Shown here one piece after another: positions 41,919-51,388 of a DNA stretch of 64,000 nt. Below the pieces are notes generated by a model that was not told the DNA's origin, did no database searches, and was given only the letters and a program-made list of their open reading frames with translations. The first letter of the stretch is position 1. Each line of letters begins with the position of its first letter. The translations under genes and the position numbers were made by a program. Source of the DNA: Streptococcus devriesei DSM 19639 (lineage in GTDB: Bacteria > Bacillota > Bacilli > Lactobacillales > Streptococcaceae); assembly GCF_000423725.1 (NCBI RefSeq), contig NZ_AUIN01000012.1, positions 124,001-188,000 of the forward strand, read 5' to 3'.

Positions 41919-42668
41919 ATGAAAAAATATGAAGTGATTTTCCAAGAACTGCAAAAAGCCATTGCTGATGGAATCTATCAGATCGGTGATTACCTGCCTA
42001 CGGAAACGCAGCTCTGCCAAAACTATGGCTGCAGCCGCGATACGGTCAGAAAAGCTTTGCAGCAGCTGACCAAGGCAGGCCTGATTAAGACACAGCAGGG
42101 ACGCGGCTCTCAAGTCATCAAACATGAGCAGTTTGACTTTCCCGTCTCTCAGCTGACCAGCTATCAGGAATTGGTTCAGCAGCTCCATATGAATTCTAAA
42201 ACCAACGTTATTGCTATTGACAAGCTGATCGTTGATAACAAATTAGCCAAGCTGACCGGTTTTGCACCCCACAGCCTTCTCTGGCGTATCACCAGACAGC
42301 GCGTCCTTGATGGTGTGGCTTCCGTTCTTGACACCGATTATCTGGACAAATCGCTGGTTCCTGATATGACAAGAGAAATTGCTGAATATTCTATTTACAA
42401 CTACCTTGAAAATAAGCTTAAGTTAGATATTGCCTACGCCAAAAAAGAAATCACAATTGACCAGCTGACTGAAAAGGATAAAATTTTACTGGATATTGAC
42501 TCAGAAAGCCATGTCGTTTCAATCAAATCGAAAGTTTATCTCAGCAATGAACGGCAGCTGCAGTTTACCGAAAGCCGGCATAAGCTGGAAAAATTCAAAT
42601 TCGTTGATTTTGCCAGACGCAAAAAAGTAACAGACAGCTACGTAGCCATCTATCCTGCAGACGTTTAG
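41919..42668 (+). CDS. treR: Trehalose operon repressor, GntR/HutC family
   Basis: 249 residues. N-terminal winged HTH (about 1-70: IYQIGDYLPTETQLCQNYGCSRDTVRKALQQL) and a C-terminal UTRA ligand domain (about 90-240). It is divergent from pttB-treA with palindromic operators between. TreR proteins sense trehalose-6-phosphate. RBS AGGAGAAA. Confidence 0.9.
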   Translation: MKKYEVIFQELQKAIADGIYQIGDYLPTETQLCQNYGCSRDTVRKALQQLTKAGLIKTQQGRGSQVIKHEQFDFPVSQLTSYQELVQQLHMNSKTNVIAIDKLIVDNKLAKLTGFAPHSLLWRITRQRVLDGVASVLDTDYLDKSLVPDMTREIAEYSIYNYLENKLKLDIAYAKKEITIDQLTEKDKILLDIDSESHVVSIKSKVYLSNERQLQFTESRHKLEKFKFVDFARRKKVTDSYVAIYPADV

Positions 42669-42785
42669 TCATAAACACGAAAGACTGCTGTATCAGCACT
42701 TTCAAGGCTCAGCTCTTGCTTTCATTTTTGCAGACACTAGCAGCTCATCATAAACAGGTCAATCATTTTCCCTTCGTCTATAAAC

Positions 42786-42821
42786 AAAAATCCGGCAAAA
42801 CGATGTATTTGCCGGATTTTT
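42786..42821. terminator. Terminator between treR and dtd
   Basis: AAAAATCCGGCAAA pairs with TTTGCCGGATTTTT. It is symmetric and can serve both convergent genes. Confidence 0.85.
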
Positions 42822-42872
42822 ATAGTAAGTTTCCTTAATTGGCCTAGTATAAAGACAAGCTGACAGCTCTTC

Positions 42873-43322
42873 TTATTCCAATTCCTTTTTGGTATCTAAG
42901 ATAATGGTCACTGGTCCGTCATTTACTAAGGATACCTGCATATCAGCCCCGAATGCCCCCGTTTCTACCGGAACATGCTGAGCCAGCTGCCTGTTAAAAC
43001 GCTCATAAAAATCATTTGCCAGATCGGGCGGAGCGGCTTTGGTAAATGCAGGCCGGTTGCCTTTTTTCGTATCAGCAAAAAGGGTAAACTGCGAAACAGA
43101 AAGGATGGAGCCCTTAACATCTTGAACGGATAAATTCATCTTCCCGTCTGCGTCAGAAAAAATCCGCATGTTAACTATCTTTCGGACAGCATAGTCCAGA
43201 TCTTTTTGGGTATCAGCAGGGCCGATTCCAACCAGTAACAGCAACCCCGGGCCGATAGCAGCTTTTGTTTGGCTGTCAATCGTCACACTGGCTTTCAAAA
43301 CACGCTGAAGAACAATTCTCAC
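42873..43322 (-). CDS. dtd: D-aminoacyl-tRNA deacylase
   Basis: 149 residues from a GTG at 43322 with AAAGGAG 5-6 bases upstream, giving the expected N-terminus (M)RIVLQRV. A TTG six codons earlier overlaps the ribosome site. Dtd motifs: [11 protein letters not shown] near 77, the cross-subunit Gly-cisPro-like [11 protein letters not shown] near 95, and [14 protein letters not shown] near the end. It removes D-amino acids from mischarged tRNA. It is adjacent to rel, as in many Firmicutes. Confidence 0.93.
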   Translation of the reverse strand: MRIVLQRVLKASVTIDSQTKAAIGPGLLLLVGIGPADTQKDLDYAVRKIVNMRIFSDADGKMNLSVQDVKGSILSVSQFTLFADTKKGNRPAFTKAAPPDLANDFYERFNRQLAQHVPVETGAFGADMQVSLVNDGPVTIILDTKKELE

Positions 43323-43444
43323 GGTCAACTCCTTTGTCAATAATTTTTCATGTCAAACGGTCTCCTGCAGGCACATGCTGATTTTTCTGTATGCCAAGTG
43401 CACTTATGACAGGACACCTTGCAGCAAGTGCGCACACTCTTAAA

Positions 43445-45667
43445 TCATCCGTTGGTTCTCTTAACAGAATAAACATCCGGAATAATCTTGATTTTATCAA
43501 CAACAGCTGTTAAAAGTGCCAAATTAGGAATGCCAAAGGTTACATGAATATTAGCAAACTTCATATCCTTGGTCGGCTGTGCATTGACGGTTGAAATATT
43601 CTTGGTCTGATTAGACAGAATCTGCAGGACATCATTGAGCAGCCCTGAACGGTTGAGACCGTAAATATCAATCTCAGCCATGTATTCTTTTGTGGAATGT
43701 TCATCATCCCACTCAACCTCAATGAGGCGCTCTTCATAACCTTCCTGACTTTTGATGTTGTTGCAGTCAGCGCGGTGGATGGCTACCCCACGGCCTTTGG
43801 TCACATAGCCTTCAATCGGATCTCCCGGTACGGGATTGCAGCACTTGGCAATCCGCATGAGAAGATCAGACGAGCCCTGAATGATAACGCCGCCTTCGCT
43901 TTTGACCTTAAGCACTTCTTTTTTGTTGTCGTGCTTGACTTCGCCGCCCTTCATCAGTTCCTCGGCCTCTGCTTTGGCCTTGGCCCGCTCTTCTTCGCGG
44001 CGTTCTTTTTCAGTCAGTTTATTAAAAACATTAGCCGGTGAAATTTCACCGAAACCAACGGCAGCATAAAGTGCCTCTTCATTGCGGTAATTTAGACGGC
44101 TCAAAACAGCCTCAAGGTGTTTTTTATCCAGATATTTATTGGCGACATAGCCGTGCTCCTGAAAATAATCAATCAGCAGGTCACGCCCTTTAGTAATGGA
44201 TAATTCCTTATCTTGATTTTTAAAGAACTGGCGGATTTTATTGCGGGCTTTATTGGTCTTGACAATATTGATCCAGTCGCGGCTGGGACCAAAAGAATTA
44301 GAATTAGTGATGATTTCAACCACATCACCTGTTTTGAGTTTGGCGGTTAGAGGAACCATGCGGCCGTTAACTTTAGCACCGGTAGCTTTTTCTCCGACCT
44401 GAGTGTGAATGGCATAGGCAAAATCAATGGGGCCTGAGTCCTTAGGCAGCTCTTGAACAGCACCGTTGGGTGTAAAGACATAAATGCGCTCAGCAAAAAT
44501 ATCTTCCTTAACAGAATCCACAAAATCAACGGCATTGCCATTAGAAGCAGCCTGCAGCTCAACCAGCTCCTTAATCCAGTTCATGCCAAGAGCAGACTCT
44601 TGGCTGTTAACCTTGCCCTTGATCCCCTTTTTGTAGGCCCAGTGAGCTGCAACCCCGTATTCAGCAACTTGATGCATTTCGTGTGTGCGAATCTGCACTT
44701 CAATCGGCCCTTTGGGACCATAGACAGTCGTGTGGATAGACTGATAGCCGTTAGCCTTAGGATTGGCAATATAATCTTTAAAACGACCGGGCATAGGCCG
44801 CCAGAGTTCATGAATGTAGCCTAACATGGCATAAACATCACTTTGGGTATCTAAAACACAGCGAATAGCAATCAAATCATAGATTTGGTCAAAGCGCTTT
44901 TTCTTATCGCGCATCTTGCGATAGATAGAATAAATATGCTTAGGACGGCCGTAAATTTCCCCGTGCAGCCCTTGCTCTTCCGTGTACTCTTTGATCTTAT
45001 CCACAATGTCATTGACCAGAGCTTCACGTTCGCGGCGCTTTTCATTCATCAAATGGGAAATCTTGTAAAACTCAACCTCATTCAAATAGCGGAAAGCCAG
45101 ATCTTCCAGCTCCCATTTGATGCGGCTGATCCCTAAGCGGTGAGCTAAGGGAGCGTAGATTTCCATGGTTTCCCGAGAAATGCGTTCCTGCTTATCCTTG
45201 CGCAGGTGCCTGAGGGTCCGCATATTGTGCAGACGGTCAGCCAGCTTAACTAAAATCACTCGAATATCTTTGGACATGGCCATCAGCATTTTACGGTGAT
45301 TCTCAGCCAGCTGCTCTTCGTGCGATTTGTATTCGACCTTACCCAGCTTTGTCACCCCATCAACAATGTTTTTGACATCGCTGCCAAATTTGTTCTCCAA
45401 ATTATCTAGGGTTGCTTCAGTATCTTCAATGACATCATGCAAAAAACCGCAGGAAACCGTGATAGCGTCCAGATGTAAATCCGCTAAAATCCCTGCAACC
45501 TGAATAGGATGGATAATGTAGGGCTCTCCTGACTTACGAAATTGGCCGTTATGGCATTCTACTGCGTAGTCTAAAGCTTTTTGAACAAGAGCAATATCTG
45601 CCTCATTCATATAAGCAGAGCATATCTCAATAACTTCCTGACCTGTTAAATTTGCATCTTTTGCCAT
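43445..45667 (-). CDS. rel: Bifunctional (p)ppGpp synthetase/hydrolase
   Basis: 740 residues, full-length RSH. HD hydrolase domain about 45-190 (PYIIHPIQVAGILADL, GFLHDVIEDTEAT). Synthetase domain about 235-350 (RFKDYIANPKANGYQSIHTTVYGP). TGS about 390-450 (IYVFTPNGAVQELPKDSGPIDFAY). Helical/CC region with KCCNPVPGD. ACT at about 665-740. Both the HDxxED hydrolase and the synthetase motifs are intact. It mediates the stringent response. Two genes (dtd and this) lie in one orientation 122 bases apart. Confidence 0.96.
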   Translation of the reverse strand: MAKDANLTGQEVIEICSAYMNEADIALVQKALDYAVECHNGQFRKSGEPYIIHPIQVAGILADLHLDAITVSCGFLHDVIEDTEATLDNLENKFGSDVKNIVDGVTKLGKVEYKSHEEQLAENHRKMLMAMSKDIRVILVKLADRLHNMRTLRHLRKDKQERISRETMEIYAPLAHRLGISRIKWELEDLAFRYLNEVEFYKISHLMNEKRREREALVNDIVDKIKEYTEEQGLHGEIYGRPKHIYSIYRKMRDKKKRFDQIYDLIAIRCVLDTQSDVYAMLGYIHELWRPMPGRFKDYIANPKANGYQSIHTTVYGPKGPIEVQIRTHEMHQVAEYGVAAHWAYKKGIKGKVNSQESALGMNWIKELVELQAASNGNAVDFVDSVKEDIFAERIYVFTPNGAVQELPKDSGPIDFAYAIHTQVGEKATGAKVNGRMVPLTAKLKTGDVVEIITNSNSFGPSRDWINIVKTNKARNKIRQFFKNQDKELSITKGRDLLIDYFQEHGYVANKYLDKKHLEAVLSRLNYRNEEALYAAVGFGEISPANVFNKLTEKERREEERAKAKAEAEELMKGGEVKHDNKKEVLKVKSEGGVIIQGSSDLLMRIAKCCNPVPGDPIEGYVTKGRGVAIHRADCNNIKSQEGYEERLIEVEWDDEHSTKEYMAEIDIYGLNRSGLLNDVLQILSNQTKNISTVNAQPTKDMKFANIHVTFGIPNLALLTAVVDKIKIIPDVYSVKRTNG

Positions 45668-45721
45668 GTTTTTCCTCTCTAAAAATATCTTATTCTTATT
45701 CTAACACTTTAAGACCAAAAG

Positions 45722-45761
45722 AAAAAGAAGATTGTTAGCTTCCGGTACAATCTTCCTTTTC
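45722..45761. terminator. Terminator between the EEP hydrolase and rel
   Basis: GAAGATTGT (45727-45735) pairs with ACAATCTTC (45747-45755), with A/T-rich flanks on both sides. Confidence 0.65.
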
Positions 45762-45831
45762 TAGATACAGCAGCTCTTAGGCCTGCTTTTCATCTGTTAT
45801 TCTTTTTTACTAATATGCAAGGCAAAATGAC

Positions 45832-46662
45832 TTATTTTCCTTGATCCGCCTCGTCCAGATAGGCCTCACAGGCCAGACCGCAGTGGTCACTGATGTAAGG
45901 ATATTTCGTCCCATCAAAAACGACTTCTGATTTTTGAATGCGCCATTCCCGACTCAAAAAAACATGGTCAACCTTAAGGGCTTCCTGATTGCCCTGCCAG
46001 CCGTCAATTTCCTTTTGAATAGTAGCCAAACCATAGACAGCCTCTGCCGTCTTATGGCTGTCTCTTAGGTGCAGCCGACTGTTTAAAATCAGGCGATAGC
46101 CCGCTTGATCCGTCGGATTATTAAAGTCTCCCATCAGCAGCAGCGGACACTCTAAGGCTGACAACGCACGTTCCAGCTTATCCCATTCCTCTTCAAAGCC
46201 TTTATTCCACCAAGACAGATGAACACTTGCGACAGCAAAGCTGCTGCCGGACTTGGTTCTTGCCAGCAGAACCCGTCTGGTATGATAATCCCTTTCATCA
46301 TCTGTCTCTGATACTAAAATCGTTTCACTTTGCAGCGGACATTTCGACAAGATGGCAACACCTTCCTGAAAACGCCCGTAGCCAATATGGTTATAAGCCC
46401 AAGACCAATAGTAGGGCTGCCCGTGTTCTGATAAAAGCCTAACCAGCTCAAGGGCGTAATTATCCTCATGAACAGCAGGCGTTCCGGGTGCCTGACAATA
46501 GTTAAACAAAGCTTTGGCCGGTGCAGAAGCCATCAGCTGATTGACTTCCTGCAGACAGATGATATCATATTGCTCTTTAAGAATGGCTTGCGCTAAAATT
46601 TTTAATTTTTCTCGCGGATTTTCTTCCATCCAGCTGTGGGTATTGATGGTCAATAATTTCAC
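45832..46662 (-). CDS. Endonuclease/exonuclease/phosphatase-family hydrolase
   Basis: 276 residues from a GTG behind AAAGGAG. EEP-fold motifs are visible: LTINTHSW, ICLQEVNQ (metal Glu near 38), ASVHLSWWN, LLMGDFNNPTD (near 180), VDHVFLS and the terminal SDHCGL catalytic histidine. Members act on nucleic acids, phospholipids or sugar phosphates. No signal peptide, so it is cytoplasmic. The substrate is unknown. It is next to the maltose PTS gene. Confidence 0.78.
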   Translation of the reverse strand: MKLLTINTHSWMEENPREKLKILAQAILKEQYDIICLQEVNQLMASAPAKALFNYCQAPGTPAVHEDNYALELVRLLSEHGQPYYWSWAYNHIGYGRFQEGVAILSKCPLQSETILVSETDDERDYHTRRVLLARTKSGSSFAVASVHLSWWNKGFEEEWDKLERALSALECPLLLMGDFNNPTDQAGYRLILNSRLHLRDSHKTAEAVYGLATIQKEIDGWQGNQEALKVDHVFLSREWRIQKSEVVFDGTKYPYISDHCGLACEAYLDEADQGK

Positions 46663-46737
46663 TTGGATTCTCCTTTGTCACATAAGAAAGCCTAAAAATG
46701 GCAGCACTGTCTTTTTTAGTTAACCATAAAAAATAGA

Positions 46738-46772
46738 AAGAGGCAAGAAGGTCTGGTAAATGACCGCCTCTT
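46738..46772 (-). terminator. Hairpin downstream of the maltose PTS gene
   Basis: AAGAGGC pairs with GCCTCTT around a 21-base loop with weak internal pairing. T-rich DNA follows on the minus strand. Confidence 0.55.
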
Positions 46773-46789
46773 CCTCTTTCCTTCAACTG

Positions 46790-48973
46790 TTACAGTTCTA
46801 CTTTAGCAACCACTGTTTTGGCGGCTTGATGTCCTGTTTTGGCAAGACTGACAGCTTTTAGTTCTGCTGTGTTGGTAAAGGCAACAATAACGGTTGTTTC
46901 ACGATCAGCAGACTTTATAGCTTCTAAGTCAGCAACCAAGAGCAAGTCGCCGGCTTCGACACGCTGACCGTCTTTTACCTTGGCTGAGAATGGCGCGCCG
47001 TTTAAGGCAACCGTATCTAAGCCCACGTGAATGAGCACTTCCAGACCTTGATCCGTTAAAAGTCCCAGAGCGTGTTTTGTTGGAAAGACACTGGTAACTA
47101 AGCCGGATACAGGAGCATAGATATTGCCGTTTTCAGGTTCAACTGCAAAACCATCTCCCATCATCTTTTGTGAAAAGACCGGATCATGAACTTCTGTAAT
47201 TGGCATAACGTCCCCGTCAGCAACCGTCGCTACTTCTTCTGTAACACCTTTAAAGGTTACTTCTCTTGATGGTTCTTCTTCTAGGGTTGAAACATCGGTC
47301 TTAGGAATTTCTGCACCTGAATCCAGCAAATCTTGAATATCAGATTTCAAAACATCGGCCTTAGGTCCATAAACAGCTTGAACCCCATTGCCTTTCACAA
47401 TCAAGCCCATTGCACCGGCTTTCTTCCAGCTGGCTTCATCGCCTACTTTAGCAACATCTGCTACCGTAATCCGCAGGCGGGTCATGCAGGCGTCCACATC
47501 CGAAATATTTTCTTTGCCGCCTAAAAGGTTGATAATTTTGACAATCTGTGAATTGGCATTGGCAACTCCTGTATTGCTGCTGCCCGTTTCAGCTGCGTCA
47601 TCGCTGTCATCATAGTTGCCGTTGCGGCCTGAAGTGGCAAGGTTGAATTTCTTAATCATGAAGTTGGCAATAAAGTACATGGCACAGCCAAAAACGACAG
47701 AGACCCAAACAAAGTTGATCAAATCAATAGCCAGACCGGCTTTAATGGCCATCGGTGTTCTGGTCAAGAGCTCAATATTACCAAATGAATGAACCCGCAA
47801 AGGAACCAAGTCGGCCATAGCAAAAGCAAGACCTTGCATCACAGCATAGACAAGGTAAAGAGGCAGAGCTGCAAACATGAACATGTATTCAAGCGGTTCG
47901 GTCACACCGGTAAGAAAGACCGCTACAGCCGCAGAGATGAACATCCCCTTGTATTTTGGCTTTTTATCAGGATCAACATTGCGGTACATAGCCAGCGTCA
48001 GTCCCATCAGAATACCGCTGGCACCAATCATTTGCCCCACCTTGAAACGAGCCGGTGTCACTGTTGAGAGCAAGTGGCGGTACTGTTCCATATGACCGGC
48101 ACCTTTGAGGTTAATCAGGTCCGTCACCCAAGCCAGCCAGAGCGGATCCTGTCCAAATACCTGAGCCCCCTTGCTGGCACCTGTCAGGACAACATAGGTT
48201 CCGCCAAGCGAGGTGTAATTCATTGGAATGGTCAGCATGTGGTGCAGACCAAACGGCAAAAGGAGACGCTCCAAGGTACCATAAAGGAAAGGAGCCAAAA
48301 ACGGTGCTGAGTCTTGTGAAGACGCAATCCACATACCAAAGCCGTTGATACCGGACTGAATAACCGGCCAAACAACAGATAAGATCAGTGCTACAATGGT
48401 CGAGCGAACAATAACGACGAAAGGTACAAAGCGTTTGCCGTTAAAGAAAGATAATACATCAGGGAGTTTGCGGAAATTATAGTATTTATTATAGGCAGTT
48501 GCCCCGACAAAACCGGAAATAATACCGACAAAAACACCCATGTTCAAGGCAGGCTGGCCTAAAACATTGATAAAGTAGTCGGACACATGCATCTTCCCGC
48601 CAAAGATATTGTGAACATAGCTGGATTTATCTGCGATCATATCCAAGGAAACCCCGTAGAAATTCCCTGTAATAAGATTAATCAGGATAAAGGCAATCGC
48701 TGCGGCAAATGCACCGCCGGCACGTTCTTTAGCCCAGCTGCCGCCGATAGCCAGCGCAAACAAGATGTGAAGGTTATTGATAACACCCCAGCCGATTTGG
48801 GCAATGATATTGGCAACCGTCACTAAGATAGCCGATTTTGGATTAATCAAAGCTAAGGAATTACCAATCGAAACCATTAAACCTGCAGCAGGCATAACGG
48901 CAATAACAACCATTAAACATTTTCCAAACTTTTGCCAAAATTCAAAAGTGAAAAGCTGCTTATAATTTTTCAT
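46790..48973 (-). CDS. malT: PTS maltose/glucose transporter EIICBA
   Basis: 727 residues from the ATG at 48973 behind CAGGAGGT; a longer frame would start inside the operator. EIIC about 1-445 (MVVIAVMPAAGLMVSIG, GLHHMLTIPMNYTSLGGTY). EIIB about 475-555 with the phospho-cysteine in VDACMTRLRIT. EIIA about 590-715 with VLIHVGLDTVAL (phospho-His). This is the gene order of S. mutans MalT/PtsG, a maltose PTS. The LacI-type gene behind it and two GCAAACGTTT operators in front fit MalR control. Confidence 0.85.
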   Translation of the reverse strand: MKNYKQLFTFEFWQKFGKCLMVVIAVMPAAGLMVSIGNSLALINPKSAILVTVANIIAQIGWGVINNLHILFALAIGGSWAKERAGGAFAAAIAFILINLITGNFYGVSLDMIADKSSYVHNIFGGKMHVSDYFINVLGQPALNMGVFVGIISGFVGATAYNKYYNFRKLPDVLSFFNGKRFVPFVVIVRSTIVALILSVVWPVIQSGINGFGMWIASSQDSAPFLAPFLYGTLERLLLPFGLHHMLTIPMNYTSLGGTYVVLTGASKGAQVFGQDPLWLAWVTDLINLKGAGHMEQYRHLLSTVTPARFKVGQMIGASGILMGLTLAMYRNVDPDKKPKYKGMFISAAVAVFLTGVTEPLEYMFMFAALPLYLVYAVMQGLAFAMADLVPLRVHSFGNIELLTRTPMAIKAGLAIDLINFVWVSVVFGCAMYFIANFMIKKFNLATSGRNGNYDDSDDAAETGSSNTGVANANSQIVKIINLLGGKENISDVDACMTRLRITVADVAKVGDEASWKKAGAMGLIVKGNGVQAVYGPKADVLKSDIQDLLDSGAEIPKTDVSTLEEEPSREVTFKGVTEEVATVADGDVMPITEVHDPVFSQKMMGDGFAVEPENGNIYAPVSGLVTSVFPTKHALGLLTDQGLEVLIHVGLDTVALNGAPFSAKVKDGQRVEAGDLLLVADLEAIKSADRETTVIVAFTNTAELKAVSLAKTGHQAAKTVVAKVEL

Positions 48974-48986
48974 TTTTACCTCCTGC

Positions 48987-49011
48987 GCAAACGTTTTATG
49001 CAAACGTTTGC
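48987..49011. promoter_or_regulatory. Tandem MalR-type operators in front of malT
   Basis: A perfect palindrome GCAAACGTTTGC (49000-49011) and a partial GCAAACGTTT (48987-48996) 13 bases away. They lie between malT and malR and immediately before the malT ribosome site. Confidence 0.75.
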
Positions 49012-49071
49012 AATTGATACTATTATTATATCATGAAATCTTTTTTTGTAAAGACCTTTTTCAAAAATTAA

Positions 49072-49122
49072 CAAAAAAAGGTCTGTTTAGCCCCAGCAAG
49101 AACGCGCTGATACTAAACAGAC
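49072..49122 (-). terminator. Terminator downstream of malR
   Basis: GTCTGTTTAG (49081-49090) pairs with CTAAACAGAC (49113-49122) and is followed on the minus strand by a T run (49079-49072). Confidence 0.75.
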
Positions 49123-49173
49123 TCTAAAATGAATAATATAGATAACTTTCACAAATTAGGAGCCGCTAAGAAT

Positions 49174-50187
49174 TTATTTTTTGCGATTGGGCCAGGTTGA
49201 ATCCCGTTCAATAATCTGATGCGGAATGGTCAAAAAATTTTCGCCTTCTGCCTTACCCAGAATCAGCTCTGCCGCTTTGCTCCCCAGCTGATAAGGGAAG
49301 ATATCAATAGAGGTTAGTGCAGGCGTAGCAATCTCACTGACAATGGAATTGTTAAAACTAATCATGGCAAAGTTATCACTGGGGAGATCCAGCTTTTTAA
49401 AAAGACGCTGCAGCCGGATGGCCATGATGTCATCACAAGCGACAAAGGCTTCCAGGCGAGGATTCTTTTCTAAAAAAGCACTTAAAACAGTGAGATTAGC
49501 ACTGTCATCAATTCTTGACAGCTGCAGCCTTTTGGTCTTTTGCCCTTCTTCTTTCATGACATTGGCATAGCCCATGTAACGGCTGGCCTGCACCAGTTCA
49601 TCCATGTCCGTATAGGCATAGGCGATTTCACGGTAACCCTTATCAACCAGAAACTGAGCGGCATCCTGACCGGCTAGAGTATTGTCATTATCCACAAATT
49701 GGATGCCTTTTTGAGCAGCATTGTAAGATTCCCCCACAACCACACAGGATACTTCTGCCTGTTGTACAAACTGAAAAACCTTGTCATTGGCCTTTGAATA
49801 CAGAAAAATAAACTTGGCAATATTACCGCTGCGAATCAGGGTCTCGATATTGGCAATTAATTCCTCTTCAGTTCGCCCTGTTGCTAGGCTGACCATATAG
49901 TGGTTATCTGTACAAACTCCTGATATTCCTTGAATAATCTGCATGAAGAACGGATTGTTGCCCAGCGATTCCTGACTTTCACGGACAGGCAGGACAACCC
50001 CGATTGTATTGGAGCGCCTTTTAACCAGATTTTGGGCTGAATAATTAGGAGAATAATTCAGCTCTTTCATGGCCTTGCGGACTCGCTCTTTCGTTGCCTG
50101 ACTGATCATATCGTTGTCATGCAGAGCACGTGATGCCGTTGAGGCTGAAACGCCTGCTAATTTTGCAACATCTTTAATGGTTGCCAT
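49174..50187 (-). CDS. malR: LacI-family maltose-type repressor
   Basis: 337 residues from the ATG at 50187, the start that gives the standard MATIKDVAKLAGVSASTASRALHD HTH. A start 42 bases earlier lacks a ribosome site. Sensor domain with NTIGVVLPV, VDNDNTLAGQDAAQFLVDKGY, ACDDIMAIRL and ISFNNSIVSEIATPALTSIDI. It lies directly behind the operator-flanked malT, which makes MalR the best reading. Confidence 0.82.
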   Translation of the reverse strand: MATIKDVAKLAGVSASTASRALHDNDMISQATKERVRKAMKELNYSPNYSAQNLVKRRSNTIGVVLPVRESQESLGNNPFFMQIIQGISGVCTDNHYMVSLATGRTEEELIANIETLIRSGNIAKFIFLYSKANDKVFQFVQQAEVSCVVVGESYNAAQKGIQFVDNDNTLAGQDAAQFLVDKGYREIAYAYTDMDELVQASRYMGYANVMKEEGQKTKRLQLSRIDDSANLTVLSAFLEKNPRLEAFVACDDIMAIRLQRLFKKLDLPSDNFAMISFNNSIVSEIATPALTSIDIFPYQLGSKAAELILGKAEGENFLTIPHQIIERDSTWPNRKK

Positions 50188-50369
50188 AGGTCTTCTTTCT
50201 AATCTTTTTGTTAATTCTAGAATAGTCATTTTTCAGTGGCGTGTCAAGAGAAAGTGAGATGTTAAAAATTATTCACTTTTTAATTGACAAAGGTCTTCGA
50301 TAGTGATATATTTATAACAGAAATAGTTATAAATAATTAACGTTTTGATAAAGAAAGAAGGTCTGTTTT

Positions 50370-50945
50370 ATGAAAAACCGTGTCTGCAAATGGATTACTC
50401 TCATTTGGCTGATGACAATGTTCGGGCTTTGGTTTTTAACGCCGTCAACTGAAAACCCTTGGCTAAAAAATGCCGTCTTTCTCATCACCCTAGCTGTCCA
50501 AGCAATCGTCTTTCTAGCCATAAGCAAAATACCTCAAACCAAAAAAGAAGACCGCTATTTTGGACTGACTGAAAAACTTTACAGCCTGACCATCTTTGCA
50601 GCTATGGGCATTTATATAAAGGGCGTTTGGGCCATTACCCCCAATACCAATCCCGTCTGGATAAAGCATGTCCTTTTAAGCTTGGGCTTGTTGGTTCTAG
50701 CTATTTTCTTTCTCTACTTTATCTTCAAAAAAGTGGATGAAAAACCTGATGAACGCTTCTATGCTGATTTGGCTAAGGCTGCCTGCCTTACCTTAAGTTT
50801 GATCTTAGCCTGCTTGATGATTTTGAGCATCATCACCTTCTTTTTCCCATTTACCCTAACAGCCGGTATGATCCTAATCTTCAGCGCAGCTATGATTTTG
50901 GCTTTTGATATTGCTTTTTTCCTCTTTGAGAAAAGGGGTGCTTAG
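50370..50945 (+). CDS. Small integral membrane protein (XRE cassette)
   Basis: 191 residues with six predicted helices in pairs (about 5-45, 65-125, 140-185), no motif recognised. It starts behind AAGAAAGAAGG and ends one base before the XRE regulator's ATG. Membrane protein plus small XRE repressor pairs of this layout are common in streptococci (DUF2178/DUF3796-like). The function is unknown. Confidence 0.6.
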   Translation: MKNRVCKWITLIWLMTMFGLWFLTPSTENPWLKNAVFLITLAVQAIVFLAISKIPQTKKEDRYFGLTEKLYSLTIFAAMGIYIKGVWAITPNTNPVWIKHVLLSLGLLVLAIFFLYFIFKKVDEKPDERFYADLAKAACLTLSLILACLMILSIITFFFPFTLTAGMILIFSAAMILAFDIAFFLFEKRGA

Positions 50946-50946
50946 T

Positions 50947-51162
50947 ATGGCTAATATTACGACCAAGCTCAAAGAACTGCGCAAGGCTAAAAAAATGAGC
51001 CAGCAGGAACTGGCACAATTAGTTGGCGTGCGCCGCGAAACCATTGTTCATCTGGAAAACAACCGTTATAATCCCTCTCTTGAAATGGCTCTCAAAATCG
51101 CCGAGATTTTTCAGCTGCCCGTGGAAGATATTTTTCAACTGAATAAGGAGGAAGACTCATGA
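50947..51162 (+). CDS. Small XRE-family (Cro/cI-like) regulator
   Basis: 71 residues, a single HTH_3 domain: KLKELRKAKKMSQQELAQLVGVRRETIVHLENNRYNPSLEMALKIAEIF (shown in pieces: SQQELAQLVGVRRETI is the recognition helix pair). The ATG at 50947 was chosen over a start inside the previous gene. Its end overlaps the next gene by four bases. Confidence 0.85.
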   Translation: MANITTKLKELRKAKKMSQQELAQLVGVRRETIVHLENNRYNPSLEMALKIAEIFQLPVEDIFQLNKEEDS

Positions 51163-51347
51163 ACACACAAACCTGCCCTTACTGTGGGGAAAATCAATTT
51201 GTCACAGCCAAGCAAAATAAAGGCTATGCTGGCATTTCACGTTCAGGCAATGCCTCTAGTCTGGGGCAATCGCTCTGCCTAGAAGTCTGCAAAAACTGTG
51301 GAACGGTTGTTCGATTTTTTGTGGAAAATCCTGAAAAATTAAGTTAG
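51159..51347 (+). CDS. 62-aa zinc-ribbon protein
   Basis: Two CxxC knuckles (CPYCG at about 6-10 and CKNCG at about 45-49) form a zinc ribbon around a Gly/Ser-rich middle (GYAGISRSGNASSLGQ). It starts with ATG inside the stop region of the XRE gene. The function is unknown. It may be a partner of the XRE/membrane pair. Confidence 0.65.
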   Translation: MNTQTCPYCGENQFVTAKQNKGYAGISRSGNASSLGQSLCLEVCKNCGTVVRFFVENPEKLS

Positions 51348-51355
51348 AGCACATA

Positions 51356-51388
51356 AAGAAGCTATCCAGTACCAACAGCTTCTTTTTT
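51356..51388. terminator. Terminator between the zinc-ribbon gene and rsmE
   Basis: AAGAAGCT pairs with AGCTTCTT, followed by Ts. It touches the rsmE stop codon. Confidence 0.75.

Noticed and set aside
43322..43340. TTG start six codons upstream for dtd
   Set aside because: It would cover the AAAGGAG ribosome site. The GTG gives the conserved N-terminus.
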